A DNA stretch of 64,000 bases. Origin: Stercorarius parasiticus (Eukaryota; Chordata; Aves; Charadriiformes; Stercorariidae). Below the pieces are notes generated by a model that was given only the letters and a program-made list of their open reading frames with translations, did not search any database and was not told the DNA's origin. The position numbers were made by a program, and so were the translations under genes. The stretch lies in NCBI GenBank assembly GCA_013396915.1, contig VWZL01001304.1:1183393-1247392 (forward strand), read 5' to 3'. Of this stretch, positions 12,401-24,559 are shown in pieces. Position 1 is the stretch's first letter. Every line of letters begins with the position of its first letter.

Positions 12401-15030
12401 AAAGTAGAGACAAAAAGTAATTTTTAATCTGACTGAACATTCAAATTATTTTTGTTAAGTATAATTTCATATAAGGCTGAAAAGACTGAACCGTGCTTTT
12501 CTCACTGAAAACTGCAAGCACATTCATTACGTTAAAGTTTTTTTCCAATCACGTTTCTTCCTCTGAACACACACCAGACCAGTGTTCCTAAATAAGGAGA
12601 ATGCATCTTTTAAAGGACAGGACACCTGCACAGAGCCAAAGATTATTCTCCTGACGCTCAGCTTCATTTCAAAAGAAATGCTGACTCTCTAATTGTAGTG
12701 TTTAAAAGCAAACTGTGAGAATAGAACGAACATGTAATCATTACGCATACATTTGCCTGAATCTGTAGAGAAATGGAACAATAGTGGTGAGTTACTAATG
12801 TCAGTCATGATACTCTAAAGATCAGTGTTAAGTATTTTAGTGCTCATTAAAGCATGAAGAAAAGAATATGTGAGGGCGGTGGTTTCTGACACCTATGCAC
12901 GGAGTGCTTTTGCCATAGTGAAGATATCTTAGGGATAAATTTATAAGGCATAGGAAAATATGCTGAAGTTACAAGACTGTGAGGATTTGCTTTGTACTTC
13001 CCAGCCAGTTTCTCGTAATTTCAGGCAGTGTTATACTTATCCCTTAAACTTTGAAGCACTCAAGTATACAGCTACACCAGATTACTTCACAGATGCTAAG
13101 ACTGAAATGTAAGTGATATGATGGGGTTATGAAAGTTTTAGATTTAGTACTTTGCCCTGAAATTGGTAATCTCTGCGGCATCTAGACTTTACCTGGGATC
13201 TTTCTTAGTTGGTAAAATATGTTTTCTGCTCTGGATCCCCCAAGCCTTTTGACAATGCATCTTTACTCTTGTCCTATGATAAATCTCACTTAATGACCTG
13301 CTATTTATTTAACATGTGGAGATATTACCAATAGCTACAGCGGCACTGGTATTGGCACTTTTGCGCTTTGGCATCTGTGGTGGCTTGTTGATCAAGACTA
13401 CCATCACTGTCTTGTCTGCTCAGCACTTTCTGGTTAGATTTGTGTAGGAACACTTTGTGAAACCCACCTGTATAATATCCTTGGAGAAGCATTCAGTTTC
13501 TGAACCCTATTTTGTCTCAAGATCCTAGCTACTTGGCACTGGAAAGGCTTGGATGATTTGGGGCATCCTCAGGAAAACTCAGTTAAGTATCTAGTGACCT
13601 TCATGGTGCAAATTTAGCTATCTAGGGGCTTTATGTGTTTCTAGGGTTAGGCTACACATGACTGGAGATTCTAAATGAGGGTTTACACCCTGATATGGCT
13701 GCTAGAACAATTTGCTGTTAAGTTCCTTTGGCAGATCTAACCCTTACTCTTTCTGTACCTCAGATCCCCATCTGCAGGGCAGAGGGAATTGTAAATCACA
13801 GGGATGCCGAGGATAAATATATGCGGTATCATGATACACTTGCATACGGCAAGGCTGGAGAGCCAATATGTGCTTCACATAGAAGGTATTCTGCATAGTC
13901 AGTGCACACAAAACTTTTTTTCGCCCTTATTCATTTCCTAAGTGACAGCTATGAACACTGCAATGTATGAGAGACAAAGAATTTACAAATGAATGGGCAG
14001 GAACAGAGAAAATGAAATGTGAACTGGAAGCCTGGAAGGAATATATTGGGATTGTCTGTATTTTAATGTTTGGTTTGATTCACTCTGTGTGGGCATTGCT
14101 TACAAGAGAACCAGTCACAGAAAAGGTCAGAAAATGTCTGTGTCAGATAGTATGGGTCTGATCTGACAGGCTTTCAGAGAAGAAATTGTGTTCTGTGTTA
14201 AGGGTGAGGGCAGAAAACCTCTTAAATTTTCAGTAAAAACATCCTGGGATAAGTTTCTGTTCTGCACACCTAAAGCTGAACTTCATTGGAGCAGATATGG
14301 AAACTGCTTCCCACAGGATACTAAAACCTGATGATACAGATACTGACAGGGAATCTAGAGTTTTCTTAATGCTCTTTTTAATGCTTACTACACACTGATT
14401 ACCAAACATTTTTTTCTACAGAAGCCCAGTTTGTCTACATAAATTCTAAAATGTGTGTTCAGTTGGGTATTTGCATGCACTGGCCAGCTTCTGTAGGGAT
14501 TTAATTTGGATAATAAAACAGAAAGAAACGACGTAGAGTAAGACTATGAAAACATAGAGGCATAATGACACCAAGCTGAAACTGAGGATGCCATTTTTGC
14601 TCATTTACCTACCTAATTACCAGGTAGGCTGGCCCTTCAGCTCATTGCAGTGCTCAGCATTGCACTAATAACCAACCCAACATTGTATCACGCTCTATTT
14701 TACAGTATGAAAAGTTTTAAATAAAAAATAAATTTAGAAATATATATATATATAATCATGTATATACATACAATCGTTATAATGCCTTTTGGGGAATTAA
14801 TCTCTGCCTAACCACCATCTGTGGTAACTGTAGCGACAAAAAATGTCCTACGTTGTTACTGTTTCTGGAACAATTCCATGAGGTTTTCTGGTTCCTTATC
14901 TAATCCTTTGCTGAAGTATAAACAAGGGCACGTGAAGAAGCTCTCATAAACATGCAAGCCTTACTTCCAAGCCACCTGATACTTCTAGATTTCTTAACTT
15001 ACTTGTCTCCCAAAATGTAAGCCTCATCAT
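6452..15030. other. Intergenic, no gene seen
   Basis: The longest open frames (for example 159 codons on the - strand at 7070-7549) have no recognisable domain or splice context and are regarded as chance. A 12-base perfect palindrome (ATCTATATAGAT, 9974-9985) and a (TA)7 tract (14741-14754) are the only structured items seen. Confidence 0.6.
14741..14754. repeat. (TA)7 microsatellite
   Basis: Seven TA units, followed by more AT-rich sequence including ATGTATATACATACA. Confidence 0.9.
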
Positions 15031-15102
15031 GCTGGTTCATGGAAGTTGGACTTGATGATCCTTATGGGTCCCTTCCAACTTGGGATGTTCTGTCATTCTA
15101 TG
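15031..15102 (+). mobile_element. CR1 LINE fragment (extreme 3' end)
   Basis: GTTGGACTTGATGATCCTTA, then TGGGTCCCTTCCAACTTGGGA and a terminal TTCTGTCATTCTATG match the 3' terminus of avian CR1 in sense orientation. This is the only CR1 copy in the window pointing right. About 72 bases remain. Confidence 0.9.
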
Positions 15103-15291
15103 TTGGTAAAACATGGTTTTTTATCCAATTTGAATCATGTCATGAGGTGATCAGAATGTGATGATGGAACACCCATGTCACAGGTGACACTAGGGAATGT
15201 GCCAAGGCCCCTTTGAGTGCAAAGCTTTCCTACAATACGTTGGCTTACATCTATCCCCGACTTACTACAGAGCAATGATTTCTTTCTCTAG

Positions 15292-15424
15292 AAGGCAGGA
15301 CTGTGGAGGGAGATCACCGCTCTGCTGCATCTTGCCCCATGAGAGCAGCAGAAGGGCTGCAGCCCCGCACCTTGCCGCAGCACAAAGCCCGAAGGTGCAG
15401 ACATGGGGCTGGGGGTGGAAAAAG
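15292..15424 (+). other. Candidate unannotated exon (133 bases, GC-rich, consensus splice sites)
   Basis: A GC-rich island stands out of AT-rich DNA. On its left is the pyrimidine tract TTTCTTTCTCTAG, a good acceptor; on its right is AAAAG|GTAAGAA, a near-ideal donor. One + strand frame is open across the whole block, but its translation (rich in Ala, Arg and Trp) resembles nothing I know. It could be an exon of a long non-coding RNA, an upstream exon of a neighbouring gene, an unrecognised repeat remnant, or chance. No partner exon was found. Confidence 0.25.
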
Positions 15425-15660
15425 GTAAGAATATAGACAGACCAGTGAATCTCTCTTTTAGCTCATGAAGCCTGACAAGTCTTTGGCAGACAGAGATGAC
15501 GGACTCTATTTCAGTCATGATCCCTTCTTTAGGAAAGAATGATGCAATCAATACAAGTTTAAAAAAAAGATTCTGATACTACTTACTACCACGTGTGGGA
15601 ACATGACTCAGAGGATAGAGTTTCACAGGCTATCTTTCTTAATTATTCAAATTTGCCAGT

Positions 15661-15692
15661 TTTGTTTTTATGTTTATTTGTTTGTTTGTTTT
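15661..15692. repeat. TTTG/TTTA simple repeat
   Basis: Imperfect run of TTTG and TTTA units. Confidence 0.8.
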
Positions 15693-18352
15693 CCTCAGAC
15701 AGACACAAATCACTGAGATCTGCAGAGAACAGCGTATATCCAGAAGGTTCATGTTAATAAATACCAAGTTGACAGCCTAGTGCGGGCATAATGGGTGGGG
15801 CTCTGCTCTCTGCAGTGCCCCGCTGAAATCAGCTAGACTCTGTGTGGGTGTATAAAGTTAAAATTAGGGTTTTTGACTGCCACAAAGAGCAAATGAGTGA
15901 GTGGGTTTGTCTGAACTACCTCCAGATAGTATTTATTTGGTGAGTATTTATTTCCTTTACACAGAATCTGGGGTAAATCTAATACCTTATCCAAAAATTT
16001 TCTGGCAGTTCAGGTCAAGCATTGTTTTATTGCATAATTTGATCTTCTTGCATTGCTAGATTTTTTTTTTTAAAGCTGAAAGGAAATTAATGGTCTGAAT
16101 CATTTTTATTCACTGACCATGGAAAAAACACTTATTGCAAGAACATTACACTAAAGTAAAAGATTGCTAATATCATATATATTAAAGGCATTTACATATT
16201 TTTCATCTTTTCAAAGGAGAACAAGATCATTTCCATACCACTACAGTACTGCAAAGCTTGACAGGCAGGCAAGCTGCCTAGCTGCAGTTGTCTTAAATCA
16301 TGACTTCTCATTTTCTTAACTCAGGTGGGAGCCATTTGAAAACTTTCACAGAAGTTAGCAATAGCAAATCCTGTAATATACATCACATGCATACATCCTG
16401 TAGAGGATGGTCAACATCTGGAATAGTTTGAAGCAACTAATATGTGCCTTTCTAGTTCCCATGTCAAGTAAAAATACCATAATTGAATCTTCTTAAAAAA
16501 CATCTGCCTTTTTATTAAGTTCAGCGAGCACATATCCAGATTTGTCAATTAACTAAAGGTATATGCTAATCAGACTCTACATTGAGTTGCTCCCCAAGCT
16601 TCCTCTTGTTTTTAGCGCTTGAGCCATGCCAAACTGCAGCTTTAGACAGGTTTTCTGTGACTGTAATTCAGGGTTTCTCAGTGTATTTATACCTGGGTGC
16701 ACAACAAATGCGTAAGAGGATATTTAATTTCTGTCTTCTTTTTTCTCCTTCAATATGCCCAGATATAATGCTATGTCATTTCTTAACTGAAATACAGATG
16801 GAGAATGTGTCACTCTCCATGAATAGTGTTCATCTCTCCGTATCTGATTTTTAAGTCAGATTGGTTTTATTGAAAAATAGCGGGGTCCAAAGTATCTGGA
16901 AAGTGAAAATGTTTTATTCCAATATAATGAATAAGAACAATCCTCGCGCAAGATTGCAGCATTTAGATGTAATCAAGATCAGTGAGCTAACCACTTGAAG
17001 ACAATCATAAGAGCTGGCGGGCTTCCCTTAAATCTGATAATGGAATTAGGTCTCGTACTGCCTTTGGCTGATGATGGGGACCAAATGAGAAAAATTCAGC
17101 TGAGAAGTGTTGATTCTCTTGTGTACTATGGATCTAACAGAGATAAAGCTGGATCCCTTTAATTTGGTAAGTGGGATGAACTGTTCTGATTGTGGTGTTC
17201 TCGCTTTCCCTGATAGAGAGAAATGTCCAATTACTAAAACAAACAACACCTTGCACAGCTCTCTGTTTTTAATAGTTCTGCGATTCCTATTTAAACTGAG
17301 TAACACTGTTGCTGGTATTTCATACCTACCTTGCTACATTAGAGAGAGTTAGAAGATGTTTCCCTGCAGAGCATAAGCAGGAGCACAGCTGCTGCTCGCT
17401 CTGCTCTAATGGAGAGGGAATGAAGGGAAGATGCATTCTTCTTTCATTTGAGATTGTGAGTAATTCCACAGAAATTAACAGAGCTCTCCAGCACAAGATG
17501 GATGTGAAAGAAAAGCCTGGCCCAGAGGTTATACACTGAAAGTGTAAGCGAAATTCAGAGAGAGAGATTTGTGCAGTAAAAAGCTATATAAAAATAAAAT
17601 GTATTCTACTCGACTGGCTGAGAACAAAAATGAATCAAAATATTAATGAATACTACAGACTCAGAAAAACCTTCTGCTTCAGTGCCTCTTTCTGTCTCTC
17701 TTTCTTCTGCTCATTTCACACTGGTTGAGGTTATTGACAAAGCTAACTGATATGATCTCCTTCTTCATGCAAGTGATTAAGAGAGCTCCTTCAGACATAA
17801 ATTATAATATCCCTGAACTTGGAAGGAAAGAACATACTAAATACTTATTTAAAATAAAGTCTGAATTATGAACCTAAGTCAGTAAAAGGAAGCCACAACA
17901 TTCTAATTAAATGTGCGGGTATTCTTGTTTTTGGCAAATTACTAAGGTAATTTCAGGTGATGCTGTAATTGTACTGTTGTGGTGTATGCCAGATACCATA
18001 CTCCACTAATAACCAGCACTTATCTCAACCTGATGGGAATAGGGAAGCATAAAAGACTGTGAATCAGTGCTTCTAAAAATAGCCCCAACCACCCCCTACC
18101 TCCCTAACAAAAGACATAAAAAGTTGAAAAGGACGAGGCTAATGAGAACAAAGAAGTAGCTGAATAAAGAAAAGGGGCATTTGCAAAAAACCTGACTTTT
18201 CTAGAAAGCGGTTCTTTCTTGCCTGCCTCTCTTGCCTACCCTGAAGTAAAAGTGTCTTGTGCTGATTTAATTGCTGGAGTGGTGTAGAGATGGTAAGAGA
18301 AGTTGTATAAACCTAAAGAGATGCAGAAAAATACAGAAAATCAGGAAGCTTA

Positions 18353-18601
18353 ATCATAGAATGGTTTGGGTTGGAAGGGACCTTAAAGATCATTTAGTTC
18401 CAACCCCTGCTGCCATGACCAGGAGCACCTCCCACTAGACCAAGTTGCTCAAAGCCCCATCCAGCCTGGCCTTGAACACTTCCAGGGACGGGGCATCCAC
18501 AACTTCCCTGGGCAACCTGTTCCAGTGCCTCACCACCCTCACAGTAAAGAATTTCTTCCTAATATCTAATCTAAATCTCCCCTCTTTCAGTTTAAAAGCT
18601 T
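18353..18601 (-). mobile_element. CR1 LINE fragment (3' end, well preserved)
   Basis: The + strand reads ATCATAGAATGGTTTGGGTT, then GGAAGGGACCTTAAAGATCA, CCCACTAGACCAAGTTGCTC, CCAGCCTGGCCTTGAACACT, CCAGTGCCTCACCACCCTCA and TTCTTCCTAATATCTAATCT, the reverse complement of the avian CR1 3' end. It is the least diverged copy in the window. The left end is the true 3' terminus; the right end is the usual 5' truncation near TCAGTTTAAAAG. Confidence 0.96.
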
Positions 18602-18977
18602 CTTTAGCTAGAATTGATTTGTATTGAAAATTTTCTCTGCGGTGAACCGCTGCTATCCTCTAAAAAAACAGAGGAACAGCTCATGTTTCAGTTGGGTATT
18701 TGTAGTTGAAGTTCATAGCTCATCCTGTATGCTACTATTGTAGGTTGATACCTATAGGATATACTGTTCCTCTGAAATGAGCTGACTGACTGTTCAAGGG
18801 AATGGTATGCTCAGGAGACACTGAAGTTTTAAGTTCCCTATAAAGATAAGTGCATATATAATTACCTTTAAGAGCTTGCACTGTGTGACTGTCTTAAAAC
18901 ATCTGATACACCCTTTGCAAGACAAAAAATTTTAATTATTTCCTGTTTTATTTCAAGGCTACAGTTGATTAGTCTTC

Positions 18978-19022
18978 CACGTGAATTGATTTGCTTCTTC
19001 ATAACACGTGAGCTTCTTCATA
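18978..19022. repeat. Paired CACGTGA motif with an 11-base direct repeat
   Basis: CACGTGA occurs at 18978-18984 and 19005-19011. Each is followed by GCTTCTTCATA (18993-19003 and 19012-19022), the first after an 8-base spacer and the second immediately. CACGTG is the core of the E-box bound by bHLH-zip factors. No promoter is visible nearby. Confidence 0.6.
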
Positions 19023-22000
19023 TAGCAATCAACTTGTGCAATACTTCCACTTCGTTGTGTCCGTGGCCTAATTGCTCATTGGTTACATACCAAAGCAAGC
19101 ACAGTATTGCGCAAGTAGGGTAACAGAACCTGGTTGCCTTTCCAAAGTCAGCTGAAAGGGACTTTGCTGCGGAGGTTAAATATATCCACTTCACCTGGGG
19201 GGAGTTTTTATTACTTCTCTGTAGTTCCTCTTCCTGATTTACACTTGGGAATGAGAAAAGAGTAGGAATATATCTTTTTACAATACCTAATTTTATGCCT
19301 ATTTCAGCAGTTCTGAAAAAACACTCAAGCAAGCATATGAAACAGAAGCTAATTTTCCTAATATCCCAGTTGTGTAACCAATGAGGCATCTTTTATTATG
19401 TGCAATAACTTTGTAAAAATATTTTGAAGTCCTAGCTGACAATGTATTTTATGAGTAATATTTAATCTTAGCAGGCAGAATGATTTTTTGTTCTGCCTGA
19501 ATTTACAGAAAGGGTCACCAAATTAAACACATGTGATTGAGGAATGGTATTGCTGTTCTCAGAGTTCTTATGGATGGTTAGAGAAAAGTTATCTGATTCA
19601 TTTCATATTTGGGAAATGCTAAAAATGTTAGAGTTATATTTTCATTACAGAATTAATCTGGACAATTGGTTTAGCTCAGTGAGAAACAGGTTTACGACCT
19701 CAGTGATCTTCTGAACTATTCACAAATTTACCCACCATGTTGTCTCAGGCAATATTGTGGTGCTGGAACCAGGAGTTAACTGGATTGTTTTGGAGGACTG
19801 TTGGCTCTGCACAGACTCTCCATCTCCAGAACAAGCAACGCCCAAAACTATAAAACTGGGGAACCCAGGTAGGCTAAATCAGAAGCTTTCCAGTGCCCAG
19901 TAGCCAAGTTATGGACAACGCACAAGCAACATCCCAAATTAACTTTCTAGACAAGAAAGATATTAGAACATTTTGCACTATGCCTTAAAATCACAGAAGG
20001 ATTTTCTTAATTACTAGAGTTGCTCTGTACCACTGAAACATTAATTGCATCTTACACTTTCTTATAATAACTGGTGTTTGTGCTCTTCATTAACTTGGCC
20101 ATCAAAGTTTATGTGCCAATTTGCAGTCTTCTTTATTATATCCATTTGGTTATACTTTTCAGAAGTGCTGGGGTTTAGGTTGAACATTGTGCCCTAACTA
20201 CCTGTCATTAACTTCATTTAACATCAGAAGTCCACAGAGTGTTTTAGCTGCTTGAACCAGTGCTTTGCTCCAACTCCAGTTCCAATGCCACACTTTAAAT
20301 ATTTTCCTGGAATTCACTTGCCAATGAACGTGTCCACAGCTTTTCACCATTCTTTACAGGTTTGACCATACAGTTTATCCACTTTTAAATTGACAGATTA
20401 CCTGTGTCCTCTTTGCAGCTGAAGTAAACTCCTCCTTGTCAAACCCAAGCACACAGCAACTTTTCCAGAAAAAATGGTCTAATCTGTCCGAGAAATATAA
20501 CAAATATGTGAAAAGTAGGGGATTCATTTGTAATACTATTGATTTTACATTTGAATTACTCAGACACAACATGGAATCATAAAATCCAGAAGTAAAGTAA
20601 CAATTATTTAAATTAACAATAAATTAACAATTTAGATGGAGGGGGAGCACAACACATTTATTTGAAAAAAGGGGGTTTACATAAGTATTGAGAACAATTT
20701 ACTTTGTCAGCAGATAGCACTTCTTTAAAACTTAAAGAAAGAATGAACTTATGGTTGGTCTATTTTTGGAAATTTGCATATACTTTTCAGCTCTGCTCTG
20801 ATTTTTCTATCTATAAAATAGGTGTAATATTCCTTTGTCTGGTTTTCAGCTGCTGACAATTGTGTTTTTTTGCGATATGACATTGCTGAAGAAAATTTGT
20901 GAGATTTTCCTGCCTCTAAATGGTGAGGAAAGAAGTTTTTAAAACATCAAGGCAGACATGAGAAAACACAGCAAAGTATTTTATCTTATTTTTGAAAGGG
21001 AAGTCTAGAATATTTGGGATTAGATTAACTTTATTTTTACATTTGAAGGCAGCAATAAGGTCTTTCCTATTAAACAAAAAAGTCTTCAATGCAAATTCTA
21101 TATTTCCTGCATTGCTTATGAAAATGACTATTGCAATGAGATTTCAATTTCAGTTTGAAAATAATGTAAGAAATACCATAAGCCTGAGAAATCTGTCTTA
21201 TACCTCCTTAACACTATGAAGTAAAATAAACAGACTTGTAGATTTGGGGCTACCCTAGCGAATTTAACCACTTGATTACTTCTCAAAGTATGCAGTATCT
21301 CCAGCTACGTACTTGATCTTTACTAAAAACAAATATACATGTGGGTGGATGTATAAGCATATTTTAATGCATTGATACATAAATGAAAAATAAACTAAGT
21401 GTTCCTAGAGTCTCATAAAGATACATGGAGTTAGGATTAGCAACGTGATTCTAATAAATGTTGATAAGAGATAATTTTTTGTTCAGCTTATACTGCAACC
21501 TACGTCATTGCTTTGTAGTTCAATTCAAATGGCCTCCTCTTCTACTGTCTTAATATATTACAATATTTCAAAGGACTCTAATCTTACAAACTGTGTATCT
21601 GAGATTTTTAAAGAAAAAGTCATATGTCTTATTATTATTATTTTTTTTAAATCCTGTAAGTTTTAATGATAATGTACCCATCCAAATTTTCAGGTCTGTT
21701 GTTTGTTATTGGAGTCTATAGTTAATTTTTAGGCTTAATTTTTATGCTGGCTTATTACTAAGAACATCAACTTTCTGGTTCATTTTAAAAAGCTGGCATT
21801 TCTGTTCTTGCAAATGTAATTAAGATGAGTTACCTGGGTTACAAGGGATCATTAATATGTGAAATCTAGATGACATTTTGTGTTGGGTAACTAACAACTA
21901 CAGCTGCTTGCTGCAAATAACTCCCACAAAGTGCTTTTAGAGTGTCTTTTATGCTTTAGTCACCTTGTAGTTCATTATAGAGTGTCTTGAGGTTATGAAG

Positions 22001-24545
22001 TGTGACCTGTGACTGTGAATTCAGTGTTCTTCCAGAGGATCTCTGCAACATGAAGTTGAAATGCAACAAAATATACATGGCAAATAAAACACACTTTTAG
22101 AAACGGTACTGCAGTATGCTAATAGTAGGTGACAAAGGCCAACTGAAAGCAATCGATGGAGATGATGGGATCAGAAGAAGATGCTGTGAAAGAAAGTCCT
22201 CATTCTATTGATAGGACCAGCCCTGGAATGAAATTCAGTCAACATACAGCCATTCTCAACTATTACACATACAATCCATTTTGGCCAATTTTAATTTTCT
22301 TTCATACTTGCCTCAGTCTTTCCGAAGGATCTGATGTTCTCTGGCCATCTATTAGAAAAGTCTAAAAATGACAGATGTAAAAACCCTAAACTCTGAAGAT
22401 GGGTTTAAATTGCTAATATTTAAACAAGTTGCTTTACTACTACTTTACAGTGAGTAGGAAAACAGAGAGGAAAAAGCCACAAACATTTCCTGAAGGCTAT
22501 TTATCTCATTATAAGTTAGATATTTGAAGTATTTCAGAATTCTAAAGCCAGAAATGTGAAACTTCATTGCCTTGTTCATGGAAGAGGCAAATAACATAGG
22601 TATGATTTGCATTTATGCAAGGTGAGGGAAAATAATCTTTAATTTAAATACTTGTCTCTGTCTCTGTGTCTTTCCTGTTAATCTACATGGCATAAGGTAA
22701 TGAAATCAGGCTGCTGGCTTCAAATTTATTATTCACCACTAAATAATTTCTTGCTTCTAGCATCCTGGAGAAACGGGGTGATTTTTCTCTCCTTCAGCTC
22801 TCCAGTAACCAAGGGCTTTTTTTCTGTATTTTTGATGGTTATGTACTATTCAGGCAATATTGTAATATAAGAACCCAGTCTATTTCCATAGATTGAAAGA
22901 TAGATATCATATTTTTCCTGATGCTTTGCTGAGAAATGCTCTATTTATCTGGAAATATACCATTGTGCATATACAACTACAGCAGCATATGCAGAATGAT
23001 TCTATTTAGGAATCCACCCTCCTTTTGCCATACAGTACCTTTTCTTTCCCTTTTTTTTCCTAATATGTGTACTGTCTCTATCATAGGTATTTTTTTTTCT
23101 CACTGGGAAGCATTCTGTAATAGAGATGATCAATTTTGCTCCTTCCCTCTTCTTATTTTTAAAGTCTATTCCCTTCTATTCAGACACCATGACATTTTAT
23201 TGTTTTATAAACTGAGGCAACAGCAAATATTGACCCTTGCTAAAGAGTAGATTTCAGTTTGTCTTCTATAATCTGCTGGATAGGCTGATTGTTCTTTGGC
23301 TTACTGGAACTGTGGTACTTTGCAGCAGCTAAGAGAATCTCGAGTCTGATTTCTGGTTTCCTGTCAGAAAAGCTAATGCCATATGTCTAGGAAATGTAAC
23401 AAAATGCAATGTTTGGAGAAAATAATTCAACACTTACTATATAATTTAGGAAATGACAGCTAAACATCATCCATTAAAACATTTAGAAATACAAGTTAAT
23501 ACCATGCCTTTCCATCTGAAGGTCTCCATGTGCATTACAGCAAAGACATGCTGTCCATTTTGCAGGCCAGCAGCTAGTGGTCTGCAAAAGGAGCCTATGA
23601 AGGCTGAACTACCCACCCAAGGATTAACTAATTACCCTAAAATTAGTGTCTGAAGAACAAATTTAAAGCTTTGTCAAATTATGAAGATGCGACAACTGTA
23701 ACTCTGAGTTTGATGTGCACTTTCACAGCATTTCACGCTCGCTTATGATGAGCACAAGTCCAGATCTCAGTGTTTTCCAGAAAAAAAAAGCACTGTGGAG
23801 TTACGGCTGTAATAAAATAATGGGTTGGTAGTGAAATCATTAAAGGGAAATGCTTAAGTTCTTACTAGTTCTGCAATTTTTTATGAATAAGAGTTCTGGA
23901 ATAACTTTTAGAAGTGCTAACCTTGCTGAGTTCACGGCCACAGATAAGACTGCATTCCTGACAGGAACAAGTTCATTGGGTAGCAGGATTTAAAAAGAAA
24001 AAAAATATACCTGAGATCAATGTTTTTGTTTCTTCCTCTTTCACATATGTCTTTTTAATGACTGGAATATAATCTTCAGAGGATAATCAGAGAATGAATA
24101 AAACTAAACTGAGAGACTGTGATTGTTATAGACATTTCAACCATTATCTGAGACCTAAAGTCTGTCCATTATAAGGGCAATGGATTAAATGAACGTTCAC
24201 TGTGACCTACCTGGTCTGTAGCAATAAAGATTATTTCCAGGAAAAAGAAAAATCAGAAAACCAAAGCACATGCCGCAGAAAATCTACTCCCTGGCTAGTT
24301 CCTACCATTGAAACATCTGAAGCTATCTGTCCTTTTCTCGCCTGGACAGAATAAATGAGACTTGAATCACCAGCAAGGTTGATGTGCTCAATTCATACCC
24401 TGATAAGTAAATCTGAACGCATTACAAGTGAAACTTGAGAGATGGCAGTTCCAAAAATGATAAAAAACCCCTTTATTGATGCTTTATTTCAGTGACAAAC
24501 ATCTCTACTTTTCATTTGCCCATTACTATAGTGTAGGGCTGGTTT

Positions 24546-24559
24546 TATAGATATCTATA
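24546..24559. repeat. 14-base perfect palindrome
   Basis: TATAGATATCTATA is its own reverse complement. It is AT-rich, so chance is likely. Confidence 0.85.

Larger units (their letters stand above)
15103..18352. other. Intergenic; candidate isolated exon at 15292-15424, otherwise nothing seen
   Basis: Mostly AT-rich. The GC-rich patch at 15292-15424 is described as a separate entry. A TTTG/TTTA-type repeat occupies about 15661-15692. Confidence 0.6.

Noticed and set aside
19672..19683. TAGCTCAGTGAG, resembling a tRNA A-box
   Set aside because: No B-box at the right distance and no cloverleaf could be drawn.
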